From assembly GCA_947628175.1 (NCBI GenBank), contig CANQZA010000008.1, positions 1 to 48,171 on the forward strand: a DNA stretch of 48,171 nt. Direction: 5' to 3'. Position numbers and translations under genes: made by a program. This document shows, one piece after another, positions 41,185-48,171 of this stretch (position 1 is its first letter; each line of letters opens with the position of its first letter). The notes under the pieces were generated by a model. It was not told the DNA's origin and did no database searches. It worked only from the letters and a program-made list of their open reading frames with translations. The DNA comes from an uncultured Clostridia bacterium. GTDB lineage: Bacteria; Bacillota; Clostridia; Oscillospirales; Acutalibacteraceae.

Positions 41185-41592
41185 ATGTCTAAAGCAAAAC
41201 GACTGGCAAGTATAGTTTTGTCTATAATTATGCTTGTCTCATCGTTTAGTATCAGTTCCGTTGTTTACGGCGCTGCTTCAAACGACAATACTGCACAGCC
41301 CTGCTATGTAAATATTAATCGTACCACTACAAGTATATCTATAAGCGGTATTAAAGCAACCTGTTCGGCAAGTCTGTCCGCAAAGAAATCCATGTCATTA
41401 AAAATAAAAATGGAAATACAGAAGAAAAAATCTGCCGGTTATACAACTGTTAAAACCTGGACATCCTCTACGACAGGAACAAAACTTGTTGCAGAAGAGA
41501 GCAGACTTATAAATATACTCTACTCTTATAGGCTCAAGACAACATATACCGCAGGCAGTGAAACATCCACAATTTATGCTTACCCGGCATAA
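41185..41592 (+). CDS. Secreted small protein, candidate target of the adjacent sigma factor
   Basis: About 135 residues with a Sec signal peptide: Lys/Arg-rich start, hydrophobic core (LASIVLSIIMLVSSFSISSVV) and a likely cleavage after VYG. The mature part, about 103 residues, is Ser/Thr/Lys-rich and beta-strand-like (ATCSASLSAKKSMSLKIKMEIQKKKSAGYTTVKTW ... YSYRLKTTYTAGSETSTIYAYPA), resembling a group of small secreted clostridial proteins of unknown function. Two ATGs, 41182 and 41185, follow AAGGAGG; the second has the better spacing (7 nt). Two Cys in the mature part could form a disulfide. Role unknown. Confidence 0.82.
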   Translation: MSKAKRLASIVLSIIMLVSSFSISSVVYGAASNDNTAQPCYVNINRTTTSISISGIKATCSASLSAKKSMSLKIKMEIQKKKSAGYTTVKTWTSSTTGTKLVAEESRLINILYSYRLKTTYTAGSETSTIYAYPA

Positions 41593-41594
41593 AT

Positions 41595-41656
41595 CCTTAA
41601 CAGGTTTTATTCACAATACTAATCTCATCCATCCCCATTACTTAAACCTGTTAGGG
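41595..41656. repeat. Long-loop inverted repeat after the secreted protein gene
   Basis: CCTTAACAGGTTT (41595-41607) pairs with AAACCTGTTAGGG (41644-41656), 13 bp with one G-U, around a 36-nt unpaired loop containing CATCCATCCCC. It starts 3 nt after the stop codon. A loop this long is unusual for a terminator. Confidence 0.65.
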
Positions 41657-41669
41657 AAACACAATTTAT

Positions 41670-41702
41670 GAAACCCCCGTTCCCAAAAGGAACAGGGGTT
41701 TC
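41670..41702. terminator. Bidirectional terminator between convergent genes
   Basis: GAAACCCC-C-GTTCC / GGAAC-A-GGGGTTTC, 13 paired bases with one internal mismatch and loop CAAAA. It lies between the secreted protein gene (plus) and nrdR (minus). T-tracts on both sides are weak (CCATTTTATA on the plus side). Confidence 0.6.
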
Positions 41703-41722
41703 GCCATTTTATATGAATATCG

Positions 41723-42166
41723 TTACATCTTTGCTATTTCTTCTCTAAAAGATTCAACGCTGTCAAACGCCTTGTAAACCGACGCAAAACGGACATACGC
41801 AACCTCGTCAATCAGCTTGAGCTTTTCCATAATCAGCTCGCCGATTCTTGCCGAAGTTACTTCTCTGTCAACCGCGGACTGAAGTGTCGTTTCAATTTCA
41901 CTGATTGCCGCCTCAAGCTCTGAAACAGTGACGGATCGTTTTTCACATGCCCTCAGCATTCCCTTTAATATCTTGTTGCGGTCAAAAACCTCACGGCTCT
42001 TATCTTTCTTGATTACGATAATCGGCACATCTTCTATAATCTCATATGTGGTAAATCTTTTACCGCACTGAAGACACTCACGGCGGCGCCTGATACGCTC
42101 ATTTTCATCTGTAGGCCGTGAATCAATAACCTTGCTTTCATCAAAGCCGCAGAATGGACATTTCAT
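41723..42166 (-). CDS. nrdR: Transcriptional repressor NrdR
   Basis: ATP/dATP-sensing repressor of ribonucleotide reductase genes. The zinc ribbon CPFCG...CLQCGKRFTTYE (residues 3-45, with ERIRRRRECLQC) and ATP-cone (IVIKKDKSREVFDRNKILKGMLRACEKRSV) are complete; 147 residues, the family length. The ATG at 42166 (MKCPFCG) has GGAGG 9 nt upstream, so the in-frame extension to 42181 is rejected. No NrdR boxes or nrd genes are seen in this window; it is a single gene between a terminator and an intergenic gap. Confidence 0.97.
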   Translation of the reverse strand: MKCPFCGFDESKVIDSRPTDENERIRRRRECLQCGKRFTTYEIIEDVPIIVIKKDKSREVFDRNKILKGMLRACEKRSVTVSELEAAISEIETTLQSAVDREVTSARIGELIMEKLKLIDEVAYVRFASVYKAFDSVESFREEIAKM

Positions 42167-42258
42167 AATTTTTACCTCCAAACTATGATGTTATCATTAT
42201 ATCACAACATATAGAAAAATGCAAGTATTTCCGCTTTACACCCAAGATATTGATATAG

Positions 42259-43146
42259 TTATGATTTTTTTAGACGATATTCCTTGTTATTGTATAAGAA
42301 CATCCAAACAGCCATAGCACAGATTATAAAATAACCCGCAAACGACCACAAGTCAGGCACCTGACCGCCGAGGAAAAAGTAACCGCTGATAGCAGTAAAA
42401 ACAACATTGGAATAATCGTATATTGAAATTTCACTGCTGGGTGCGAAAGTATAAGCTGCCGTTATGGAAAACTGACCGCCGGCTGCCGACACTCCGACAA
42501 GCAGAAGATAGATCCATTGCTGCGTTGTCATCGGATGAAAATTGAAAATGAAATACGGCGCCGTTACAACACATGAGAATAAAGAAAAAAAGAATACCGT
42601 AAACCTGCCGTTTTCACCCTTATTGCCCATATGACGGACACAGGTATACGCACCGCCGGCGCACATTCCGCCTATGAAGCCGAGCATAGAGGGAAAAAGC
42701 TCAACATTTGACATAGTAGGCTTTATAACAAACATTGCGCCGATAAAAGCAATTATAATTGCAACCGCCTGGCGCGGCTTTACCTTTTCCTTCAAAAAAA
42801 GTGCAGAAAACAAAAGGGTAAAAAACGGACTCATCTTATTGAGTATGGCAGCATCGGCAGTAGACGCCATTTTCGTTGTGGCATAAAAGTTGCCGAATAC
42901 ACCTGCAAGTCCAACAGACGATCTAATAATATGATATTTCAGGCATCCCTTGGCAGGTCTGAATTTTTCTTTATTTTTTACAAGAGCAGCAGCTGCTATA
43001 AAAAGCGCAATCAGATTTCTGAAAAAAACCTTTTGCGTAACCGGAACATTGCCTGAAAGATTTATAAAACTGCTCATTGCACTGAAACAAAAAGCTGAAA
43101 GGAGGATACATAAAATTCCCTTGGTTCTGTTGCTTTTATTACTCAT
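42259..43146 (-). CDS. EamA-family (DMT) transporter
   Basis: 295-residue integral membrane protein of the drug/metabolite transporter superfamily. It has about ten membrane helices in two EamA repeats: first half GILCILLSAFCFSAMSSFINL ... AAILNKMSPFFTLLFSALFLKEKVKPRQAVAIIIAFIGAMFVI, second half PSMLGFIGGMCAGGAYTCVRH ... YDYSNVVFTAISGYFFLGGQVPDLWSFAGYFIICAMAVWMFLY. Substrate unknown; relatives export amino acids or other metabolites. Its ATG overlaps the stop of the isomerase-like gene by 4 nt. Confidence 0.92.
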   Translation of the reverse strand: MSNKSNRTKGILCILLSAFCFSAMSSFINLSGNVPVTQKVFFRNLIALFIAAAALVKNKEKFRPAKGCLKYHIIRSSVGLAGVFGNFYATTKMASTADAAILNKMSPFFTLLFSALFLKEKVKPRQAVAIIIAFIGAMFVIKPTMSNVELFPSMLGFIGGMCAGGAYTCVRHMGNKGENGRFTVFFFSLFSCVVTAPYFIFNFHPMTTQQWIYLLLVGVSAAGGQFSITAAYTFAPSSEISIYDYSNVVFTAISGYFFLGGQVPDLWSFAGYFIICAMAVWMFLYNNKEYRLKKS

Positions 43147-43922
43147 ATTTTTTCCAAAAATACCTTGCTTTCCCTTAATTCCGCCTCAACATCAATATTT
43201 GCAGAATATATTTCAATGACATAGCTTCCGCTGTAATTGGCAGAATCAAGAATATCTTTCATTTTTCTGAAATCAAAGCTGCCTTTGCCCGGCGGCAGGC
43301 AATTACCATTTGCGCCGTTATCACTTATATGAAGATGCACAATTTCGTTTTTAAACTCTTCGAGAAATGCAAAGGTGTCCTGCTCTGCCCTGACAGTCTG
43401 CTTAATGTCAAAAACCATATGAAAATCACTTCCCATGGCACTGCGCATTTTTCTGCAAAAATCAATGCTCTGGCTTTTGAAGCGGTTGACATTTTCCTGG
43501 CAGACGGTGACACCTTCTCTTCTTCCGATATCACAAAGGATTTTAAAGCGTTCAAAATACCTTTCATCGGGAATCGGAATTTTTGCAGCTGTAACCGCAC
43601 CGTGAATAACAACTATATTTGCCCCGAGAAGAGCCGCAAAATGACAGGTTTTTTCGTAAATACCGATAAAATCGTTAAATCGTCTTTTATAATCACCAAA
43701 AATACAGGAGGATTCAAGAAAGCTTGAAAACGGATGCACCGATACGATCTGAGTGCCTGCATCATCTGCGATATGCTTGAGTTCAAGTGCAAAGCTGTCT
43801 TCCAGCTCACAGAGTGAATTTGTAAAAACCTCCGTTGTTTTAAATCCGAGCCGCGTGATCTTTTTTAAAGCTTTTTCTGTTTCCAAGGGATAGAAACATG
43901 AAGTTGATGCACCTATTTCCAT
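43143..43922 (-). CDS. Sugar phosphate isomerase/epimerase-like TIM-barrel protein
   Basis: 259-residue AP-endonuclease-2/xylose-isomerase-like TIM barrel. Metal-ligand pattern: VSVHPFSSF, VVIHGAVTAA, VCQENVNRF (Glu ligand), MVFDIKQTVRA (Asp), IVHLHISDNGANGNCLPPGKGSFDFRKM (His-x-His-x-x-D and the PPGKG loop) and SYVIEIYSAN (Glu). Substrate unknown; related proteins act on myo-inositol derivatives, hydroxypyruvate or sugars. The ATG at 43922 shares one base with the aminotransferase stop (TAATG), so an upstream in-frame start to 43967 is rejected. Confidence 0.87.
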   Translation of the reverse strand: MEIGASTSCFYPLETEKALKKITRLGFKTTEVFTNSLCELEDSFALELKHIADDAGTQIVSVHPFSSFLESSCIFGDYKRRFNDFIGIYEKTCHFAALLGANIVVIHGAVTAAKIPIPDERYFERFKILCDIGRREGVTVCQENVNRFKSQSIDFCRKMRSAMGSDFHMVFDIKQTVRAEQDTFAFLEEFKNEIVHLHISDNGANGNCLPPGKGSFDFRKMKDILDSANYSGSYVIEIYSANIDVEAELRESKVFLEKI

Positions 43923-45181
43923 TATCCAAGCAACTTCTCCACACAGGCAAGCTGAACACATATACAAAGCAGCTCTGCGGCAACATCCAGCTCTGCAACA
44001 GGAGGAAAGGACGGAGCAATGCGTATATTGCTGTCCTTTGGATCAATACCGTACGGATATGTTGCGCCAACAGTTGTAAGCGTAACACCAGCGTTTTTGC
44101 ACAACTCTCCCGTTCTTTTTGCACAGCCTTCCATAACATCAAGACTTATAAAATATCCGCCATTGGGATTGAACCAGGAAGCAATTCCCTTGCCTGAAAG
44201 CTCCCTGTCCAGATGCGCAAGCACCATATCAAACTTGGGTTTGAGTATAGCGGCATGTTTTTTCATATGCTCCCTGACACCTTCTGCATTACCGAAAAAC
44301 TGAACATGGCGGTGCTGATTCATTTTATCATAGCTTATTGTCTGCGCATTGAGGCGTTTTTTTATGGCAGCTATATTATTATCGCTTGCAATAAGGGCTG
44401 AAACTCCTGCACCCGGGAATGTAATTTTTGAAGTGGAGCAAACCTCAATAACCATATCCTCGTTACCGTATTGGGGCAAAATATCAAATATATTCAAAAG
44501 CTCGTCGCCCTCATCTGTCAAATCATGAATACAATATGCGTTATCCCATATAATTCTGAAATCTTTTGCGGCAGGTTTCATGGCTGCAATGCGCCTTACG
44601 ACCTCATCGGAGTAAGTTATTCCCTGAGGATTTGAATATTTGGGAACACAGAAAATTCCCTTTACCGTCTCATCTTTGATAAGCTCCTCTACAACATCCA
44701 TATCAGGTCCGTCCGCTTTCATTGGGACATTTATCATTTTTATTCCGAAGTGCTCACAGATTGTAAAGTGCCTGTCATATCCCGGAACGGGGCAAAGAAA
44801 TTTAACCTCGTCAAGCCTGCACCACGGCGTGCTTCCTGCTCCATGAGTGTAGCATTGGGATATATAATCAAACATCAGCGTAAGACTTGCGTTAGGCCCT
44901 ATGATAACATTTGCCGCGTCAACGCCAAGCAAATCGGCAAAAAGTTTTTTGCAGCTTGGAATACCGTCAAGCATACCGTAATTGCGTACATCAATACCGT
45001 CTGCGATATAGTATTTGACATCATAAATTCCCGTTGACAGATCAAGCTGATCCTTACCCGGCTTACCTCTGCTCATATCAAGCTGAAGTCCCCTTGCCTT
45101 GAAAGCGTCATATCTTTTTTTTAGGACCTTTTGTTCCTTTAATAACTCTTCTCTTGTCATATCAGAATATAGCTTCGACAT
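43922..45181 (-). CDS. PLP-dependent aminotransferase (class Ic aspartate aminotransferase-like)
   Basis: 419-residue fold-type I aminotransferase. The opening LKKRYDAFKARGLQLDMSRGKPGKDQLDLS, GIDVRNYGMLDGIPSCKKLFADLLGV and IIGPNASLTLMFDYISQ are typical of the large aspartate-aminotransferase-like family. The substrate-side DNAYCIHDL and PLP-lysine region EVCSTSKITFPGAGVSALIAS follow. Probably transfers the amino group of aspartate or alanine to 2-oxoglutarate. The ATG at 45181 has GGAGG upstream; the in-frame extension to 45244 overlaps the promoter. First of three coupled genes. Confidence 0.9.
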   Translation of the reverse strand: MSKLYSDMTREELLKEQKVLKKRYDAFKARGLQLDMSRGKPGKDQLDLSTGIYDVKYYIADGIDVRNYGMLDGIPSCKKLFADLLGVDAANVIIGPNASLTLMFDYISQCYTHGAGSTPWCRLDEVKFLCPVPGYDRHFTICEHFGIKMINVPMKADGPDMDVVEELIKDETVKGIFCVPKYSNPQGITYSDEVVRRIAAMKPAAKDFRIIWDNAYCIHDLTDEGDELLNIFDILPQYGNEDMVIEVCSTSKITFPGAGVSALIASDNNIAAIKKRLNAQTISYDKMNQHRHVQFFGNAEGVREHMKKHAAILKPKFDMVLAHLDRELSGKGIASWFNPNGGYFISLDVMEGCAKRTGELCKNAGVTLTTVGATYPYGIDPKDSNIRIAPSFPPVAELDVAAELLCICVQLACVEKLLG

Positions 45182-45212
45182 AATAATAACCTCCGATGCC
45201 GTATTTGTTAGT

Positions 45213-45241
45213 ATTTTACCACTTTTACCCTGCCAATGCAA
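45213..45241 (-). promoter_or_regulatory. Promoter of the aminotransferase operon
   Basis: Minus-strand TTGCAT (45236-45241), 17 nt, TAAAAT (45213-45218), 32 nt before the ATG at 45181. It is distinct from the pheST transcript, which should end further upstream. Confidence 0.65.
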
Positions 45242-45252
45242 CAAAAAACCTA

Positions 45253-45550
45253 CTGAAAAGAAGTCTCAGACTGTCGATACAGCGGTGCGAACCACGCCGA
45301 AATTTTATATGTATAATTTAAAATGCAGCTGCTTGCTTCATTTTTGATTGGTTATTATATTGTGAAAGCCGCTTGAACAGTGAATTCAAGCGGCTCTCGG
45401 CCTTTTTGTCTTTTAGCAATTTATAGGCGTATATAAAGATACGACAGAGTTTCCAAAAGGCGCATTCCGTTTCATTTCGTGAAATCTTCCGGCACACAGA
45501 AATTTACTTTCGGTCTTTTTCCGCACGCTGAAATCTCCTGAAAAGAAGTC
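45253..45550. repeat. 13-nt direct repeat flanking a 272-nt segment
   Basis: CTGAAAAGAAGTC occurs at 45253-45265 and 45538-45550 in the same orientation. Flanking bases do not match further. It may mark the ends of a small inserted or duplicated segment, or be chance. Confidence 0.45.
45367..45395. terminator. Perfect 11-bp hairpin downstream of pheT
   Basis: AGCCGCTTGAA / TTCAAGCGGCT around a 7-nt loop, about 165 nt after the pheT stop on the minus strand. The plus-strand side is followed by CTCGGCCTTTTTG, the minus-strand side by TTTCACAATAT, so it is terminator-like in either direction without being a textbook case. Confidence 0.5.
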
Positions 45551-45560
45551 ACATTCATTA

Positions 45561-47921
45561 TTATTCCTTAAGGGATATTCCGATTTTACCGAGTTCGTTT
45601 ACAACTGCATTGACAACATCCGTAACTTCCTCACGGGTAAGCGTTTTTTCAGGATGGGAGAAAGTGATTCTCGTTGTAATTGACTTTGAAGTCTCATCTG
45701 TGTAGGTATCAACAACATCTACCTTTTTGATAAGATTGCTCTTTATATTTTCAATGGCTTTACCGATAGGGGCAAATTTATCGGACAAAAAGGAAAGGTC
45801 AACTACTATTTCGGGATATTTCGACGGTTCTTCATATAGTATGCCCGCATCCTCAAGCTGCGCAAATGCTCTAACATCAAGCTCGGCATAAACAATGGAT
45901 GCCTTTTTATCAATCTTTTTTGCTATAACAGGGTGAACAATACCTATTTCACCTATATCCGTACCGTCGCAGATGATTCGGTTGAGATTTCGGGGATGCT
46001 GATACGAATGACACTGACTGAACGCCTCATAGGAAAGGCGCTTGTGCCTGATGTCATCAACGGCAACGGCAATCATATCCCTAAGCTCAAAATACAGCTT
46101 TTCAACAGATTTCGTTTTACTGAAAAGCGTAATGGCAAGCTTTTTGTATTCGTTGCATAGATTATCGCTGTTAACGCCATCAACTACCCTGCCGATTTCA
46201 AACACACCGAAATCACTTGAAAAGGATGTATTTAACTTAACCTGGCAAAGCTGTGTGGGAATAATGGATTTGCGGATTGTTTCAATATTGGGATTAGTTG
46301 CATTTATAAGCTTTATATTATCCTCAATTTCAATTCCCAGCGCCCTGTATTCATCATAATATGCCCAGACATAGGAATGAAGCTCGTGCAATGAAAAACG
46401 CTTTACAAGAATATCCTTTATTCTGTCCTCAACAGTTTTTTCTTCCTGTGGGCGTACAGGATAAAGAGGGGCCTGAGCAGTATGAACATCAAAGTTGTCA
46501 TATCCGTAAATTCTTGTAATTTCCTCAATAATATCCGCTTTAATGGTAACATCCTTTGTCGCTCTCCAACTCGGAACACTTACGCTGAACTCATCCTTAT
46601 CAAGCTTCACGCCGAAACCGAGGGACGAAAGTGTTTTAACGATAGTATCCTTGTCAATATAAATTCCCGTATAGCGATCGACGAATTTTTTATCAAAACG
46701 GAGCGTTACATCGTCATATTTAAAAGCATACTCATCTGTCAGAGAGGAAACAACACGCACACCTTTATCGGTATCTGTCATCAGCTTAACAAATCTTGCT
46801 ATTGCGGGAACGGTCATTTCAGGATCAAGGCATTTTTCATAACGCATTGAAGCGTCTGTTCTGTGAGAAAGGCGCACGGTTGACTTGCGGATGGAAACCG
46901 GGTTAAAGGTTGCCGACTCAAGTGTCAGCGTATGTGTATCCTCAACAATTTCACTGTCAAGACCGCCCATTATACCTGCTATTGCAACAGGCGTATCGCC
47001 GTTACATATCATAAGGGTATTTTCATCAATATTTCTTTTCACACCGTCAAGAGTCTGAAAAACAAACGGTTTATCAAATCTCTTAATTCTGATTTTTTCG
47101 ACTCTGCGTGAATCAAACGCATGCATCGGCTGACCCATTTCAAGCATAAGGTAATTGGTCAGATCGGCAAGGAAATTGATGGCGCGCATACCGCAGTAAT
47201 AAAGGCGTATACGCATATTCACGGGACTTATGCTTGTATTGATATTTTCAACCTGAAGACACGAATATCTCTGACAAAGATTATCCTCTATTTTCATATC
47301 AACCGCAGGAAGGCTGTCATATTTTGACAAATCAACCGTTTCAAGCGGCTTGAGTTCTCTTCCCGCAAGAGCGGCAAATTCACGGGCAATACCGTAATGC
47401 CCCCACAAATCGGGTCTGTTCGTAAGCGATTTATTGTCAACCTCAAAAATAATATCGTCAATCTGATATGCCGTTTTAAGATCAGTGCCGTTTTCAATAT
47501 CATCGGTAATTTCCATAATGCCCGAATGATCGTCACTTATGCCTATTTCCTTTTCAGAACAACACATACCATTTGATGTATAGCCTGCCAGCGCACGCGG
47601 GGAAATGGTCATATCGCCTATCTGCGCGCCGACCTTGGCAAATGCGGTTTTCATACCAACTTTCACATTCGGGGCACCGCACACAACATCCGTGAGCACC
47701 CCGTCACCTGCATCAACCTTTAAAAGATGCAGCTTTTTCGACTCGGGATGAGGCTCAACCGATTTAATTTCTGCAACAACAACACCGTTCAAATCACTGC
47801 CTTTAAAGAAAATCTCATTTTCCACCTCAGCAGTAGAAAGCGAAAAACGGTGAATCAGGTCTACTTTATCCAGACCGGTAAAATCAACAAAATCCGAAAT
47901 CCAATTCATAGATAAAAACAT
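45561..47921 (-). CDS. pheT: Phenylalanyl-tRNA synthetase beta subunit
   Basis: 786-residue beta subunit of the alpha2-beta2 enzyme. An N-terminal EMAP/OB tRNA-binding domain spans about 40-150 (GVVVAEIKSVEPHPESKKLHLLKVDAGDG), the B3/B4 editing domain about 205-380, B5 about 405-475, the catalytic-like core about 480-690, and the anticodon-binding FDX-ACB domain about 693-786 (YPEIVVDLSFLSDKFAPIGKAIENIKS...FSHPEKTLTREEV). The start at 47921 has GGAGGAGG 8 nt upstream. It follows pheS after 20 nt, the usual pheST operon; a T-box, if any, lies outside the window. Confidence 0.97.
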   Translation of the reverse strand: MFLSMNWISDFVDFTGLDKVDLIHRFSLSTAEVENEIFFKGSDLNGVVVAEIKSVEPHPESKKLHLLKVDAGDGVLTDVVCGAPNVKVGMKTAFAKVGAQIGDMTISPRALAGYTSNGMCCSEKEIGISDDHSGIMEITDDIENGTDLKTAYQIDDIIFEVDNKSLTNRPDLWGHYGIAREFAALAGRELKPLETVDLSKYDSLPAVDMKIEDNLCQRYSCLQVENINTSISPVNMRIRLYYCGMRAINFLADLTNYLMLEMGQPMHAFDSRRVEKIRIKRFDKPFVFQTLDGVKRNIDENTLMICNGDTPVAIAGIMGGLDSEIVEDTHTLTLESATFNPVSIRKSTVRLSHRTDASMRYEKCLDPEMTVPAIARFVKLMTDTDKGVRVVSSLTDEYAFKYDDVTLRFDKKFVDRYTGIYIDKDTIVKTLSSLGFGVKLDKDEFSVSVPSWRATKDVTIKADIIEEITRIYGYDNFDVHTAQAPLYPVRPQEEKTVEDRIKDILVKRFSLHELHSYVWAYYDEYRALGIEIEDNIKLINATNPNIETIRKSIIPTQLCQVKLNTSFSSDFGVFEIGRVVDGVNSDNLCNEYKKLAITLFSKTKSVEKLYFELRDMIAVAVDDIRHKRLSYEAFSQCHSYQHPRNLNRIICDGTDIGEIGIVHPVIAKKIDKKASIVYAELDVRAFAQLEDAGILYEEPSKYPEIVVDLSFLSDKFAPIGKAIENIKSNLIKKVDVVDTYTDETSKSITTRITFSHPEKTLTREEVTDVVNAVVNELGKIGISLKE

Positions 47922-47941
47922 AATAAATGCCTCCTCCTTTC

Positions 47942-48171
<230 letters not shown>

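Larger units (their letters stand above)
45182..45560. other. 379-nt intergenic region with direct repeats and a hairpin
   Basis: Between pheT and the aminotransferase. It contains the aminotransferase promoter (45213-45241), an 11-bp perfect inverted repeat (45367-45395) and a 13-nt direct repeat, CTGAAAAGAAGTC, at 45253-45265 and again at 45538-45550. No coding frame of convincing length with a ribosome binding site was seen. Confidence 0.6.

Noticed and set aside
42243..42264. A third copy of the GATATAG block (TTGATATAGTTATG)
   Set aside because: The partner TTTTCACAAAA element is missing and it lies at the end of the EamA gene, not before a start codon.

Overview
The window looks like the chromosome of a Gram-positive, low-to-moderate GC anaerobe of the Clostridia, most likely Oscillospirales/Ruminococcaceae. 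The basis is the Bacillota-type ctsR-mcsA-mcsB-clpC heat-shock operon, the dprA-topA-trmFO and rnc-smc-ftsY blocks, the nadD-yqeK-rsfS block, NrdR, MltG, PspC, tRNA genes with encoded CCA, strong AGGAGG ribosome binding sites, and a tiny Cys/Gly-rich membrane protein of a kind common in that group. The taxon is an inference; no rRNA is present. Almost everything is ordinary chromosomal core, mostly on the minus strand.

Layout from right to left along the minus strand. (a) 48.2-45.6 kb: pheS (3' end) and pheT. (b) 45.2-42.3 kb: aminotransferase, sugar isomerase/epimerase-like protein and EamA transporter, with touching or overlapping ends, then nrdR. (c) 37.9-37.0 kb: an SDR of the EF-P 5-aminopentanone reductase type and a 41-residue Cys-rich membrane peptide. 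(d) 36.9-32.3 kb: ctsR-mcsA-mcsB-clpC behind a promoter carrying three CtsR-type operators, closed by a strong terminator. (e) 31.7-30.8 kb: three small unknown genes. (f) 30.7-25.6 kb: paired M16 proteins, lgt, folD, a CinA C-terminal domain and PspC, followed by tRNA-Thr(CGU) and tRNA-Val(GAC). (g) 24.2-20.2 kb: pyk, a GNAT, mltG and a frameshifted acyltransferase. (h) 20.2-18.8 kb: infC-rpmI-rplT with a structured leader and a probable AUC start codon. (i) 18.7-0 kb: an unbroken run of 16 genes, none separated by more than 24 nt, from a TrmH-type methyltransferase through dprA, topA, trmFO, plsX, rnc, smc, ftsY, rdgB, yhbY, nadD, yqeK, rsfS and leuS to a GH38 alpha-mannosidase cut by the left edge.

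Plus-strand genes form three patches. At 24.4-25.3 kb there is an AT-rich GNAT gene and a possibly decayed reading frame next to the tRNAs. At 31.8 kb there is a YfcE-like phosphoesterase. At 38.0-41.6 kb there are an unknown gene, an RluA pseudouridine synthase, a two-helix membrane protein, then a sigma factor, a DUF4367-like membrane partner and a secreted small protein.

The strongest candidate for an undescribed system is the sigma / membrane partner / secreted protein cassette at 39.9-41.6 kb. The same bipartite block (an 11-base element, exactly 14 bases, a 10-base element) lies immediately before the sigma factor and again before the secreted protein, which suggests an autoregulated sigma factor with a defined output gene. 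Other points of note are the unusual McsB active-site residues, the triple CtsR operator, the infC AUC start, the homopolymer frameshift in the acyltransferase, the small genes of unknown function, and several inverted repeats that lack a U-tract.
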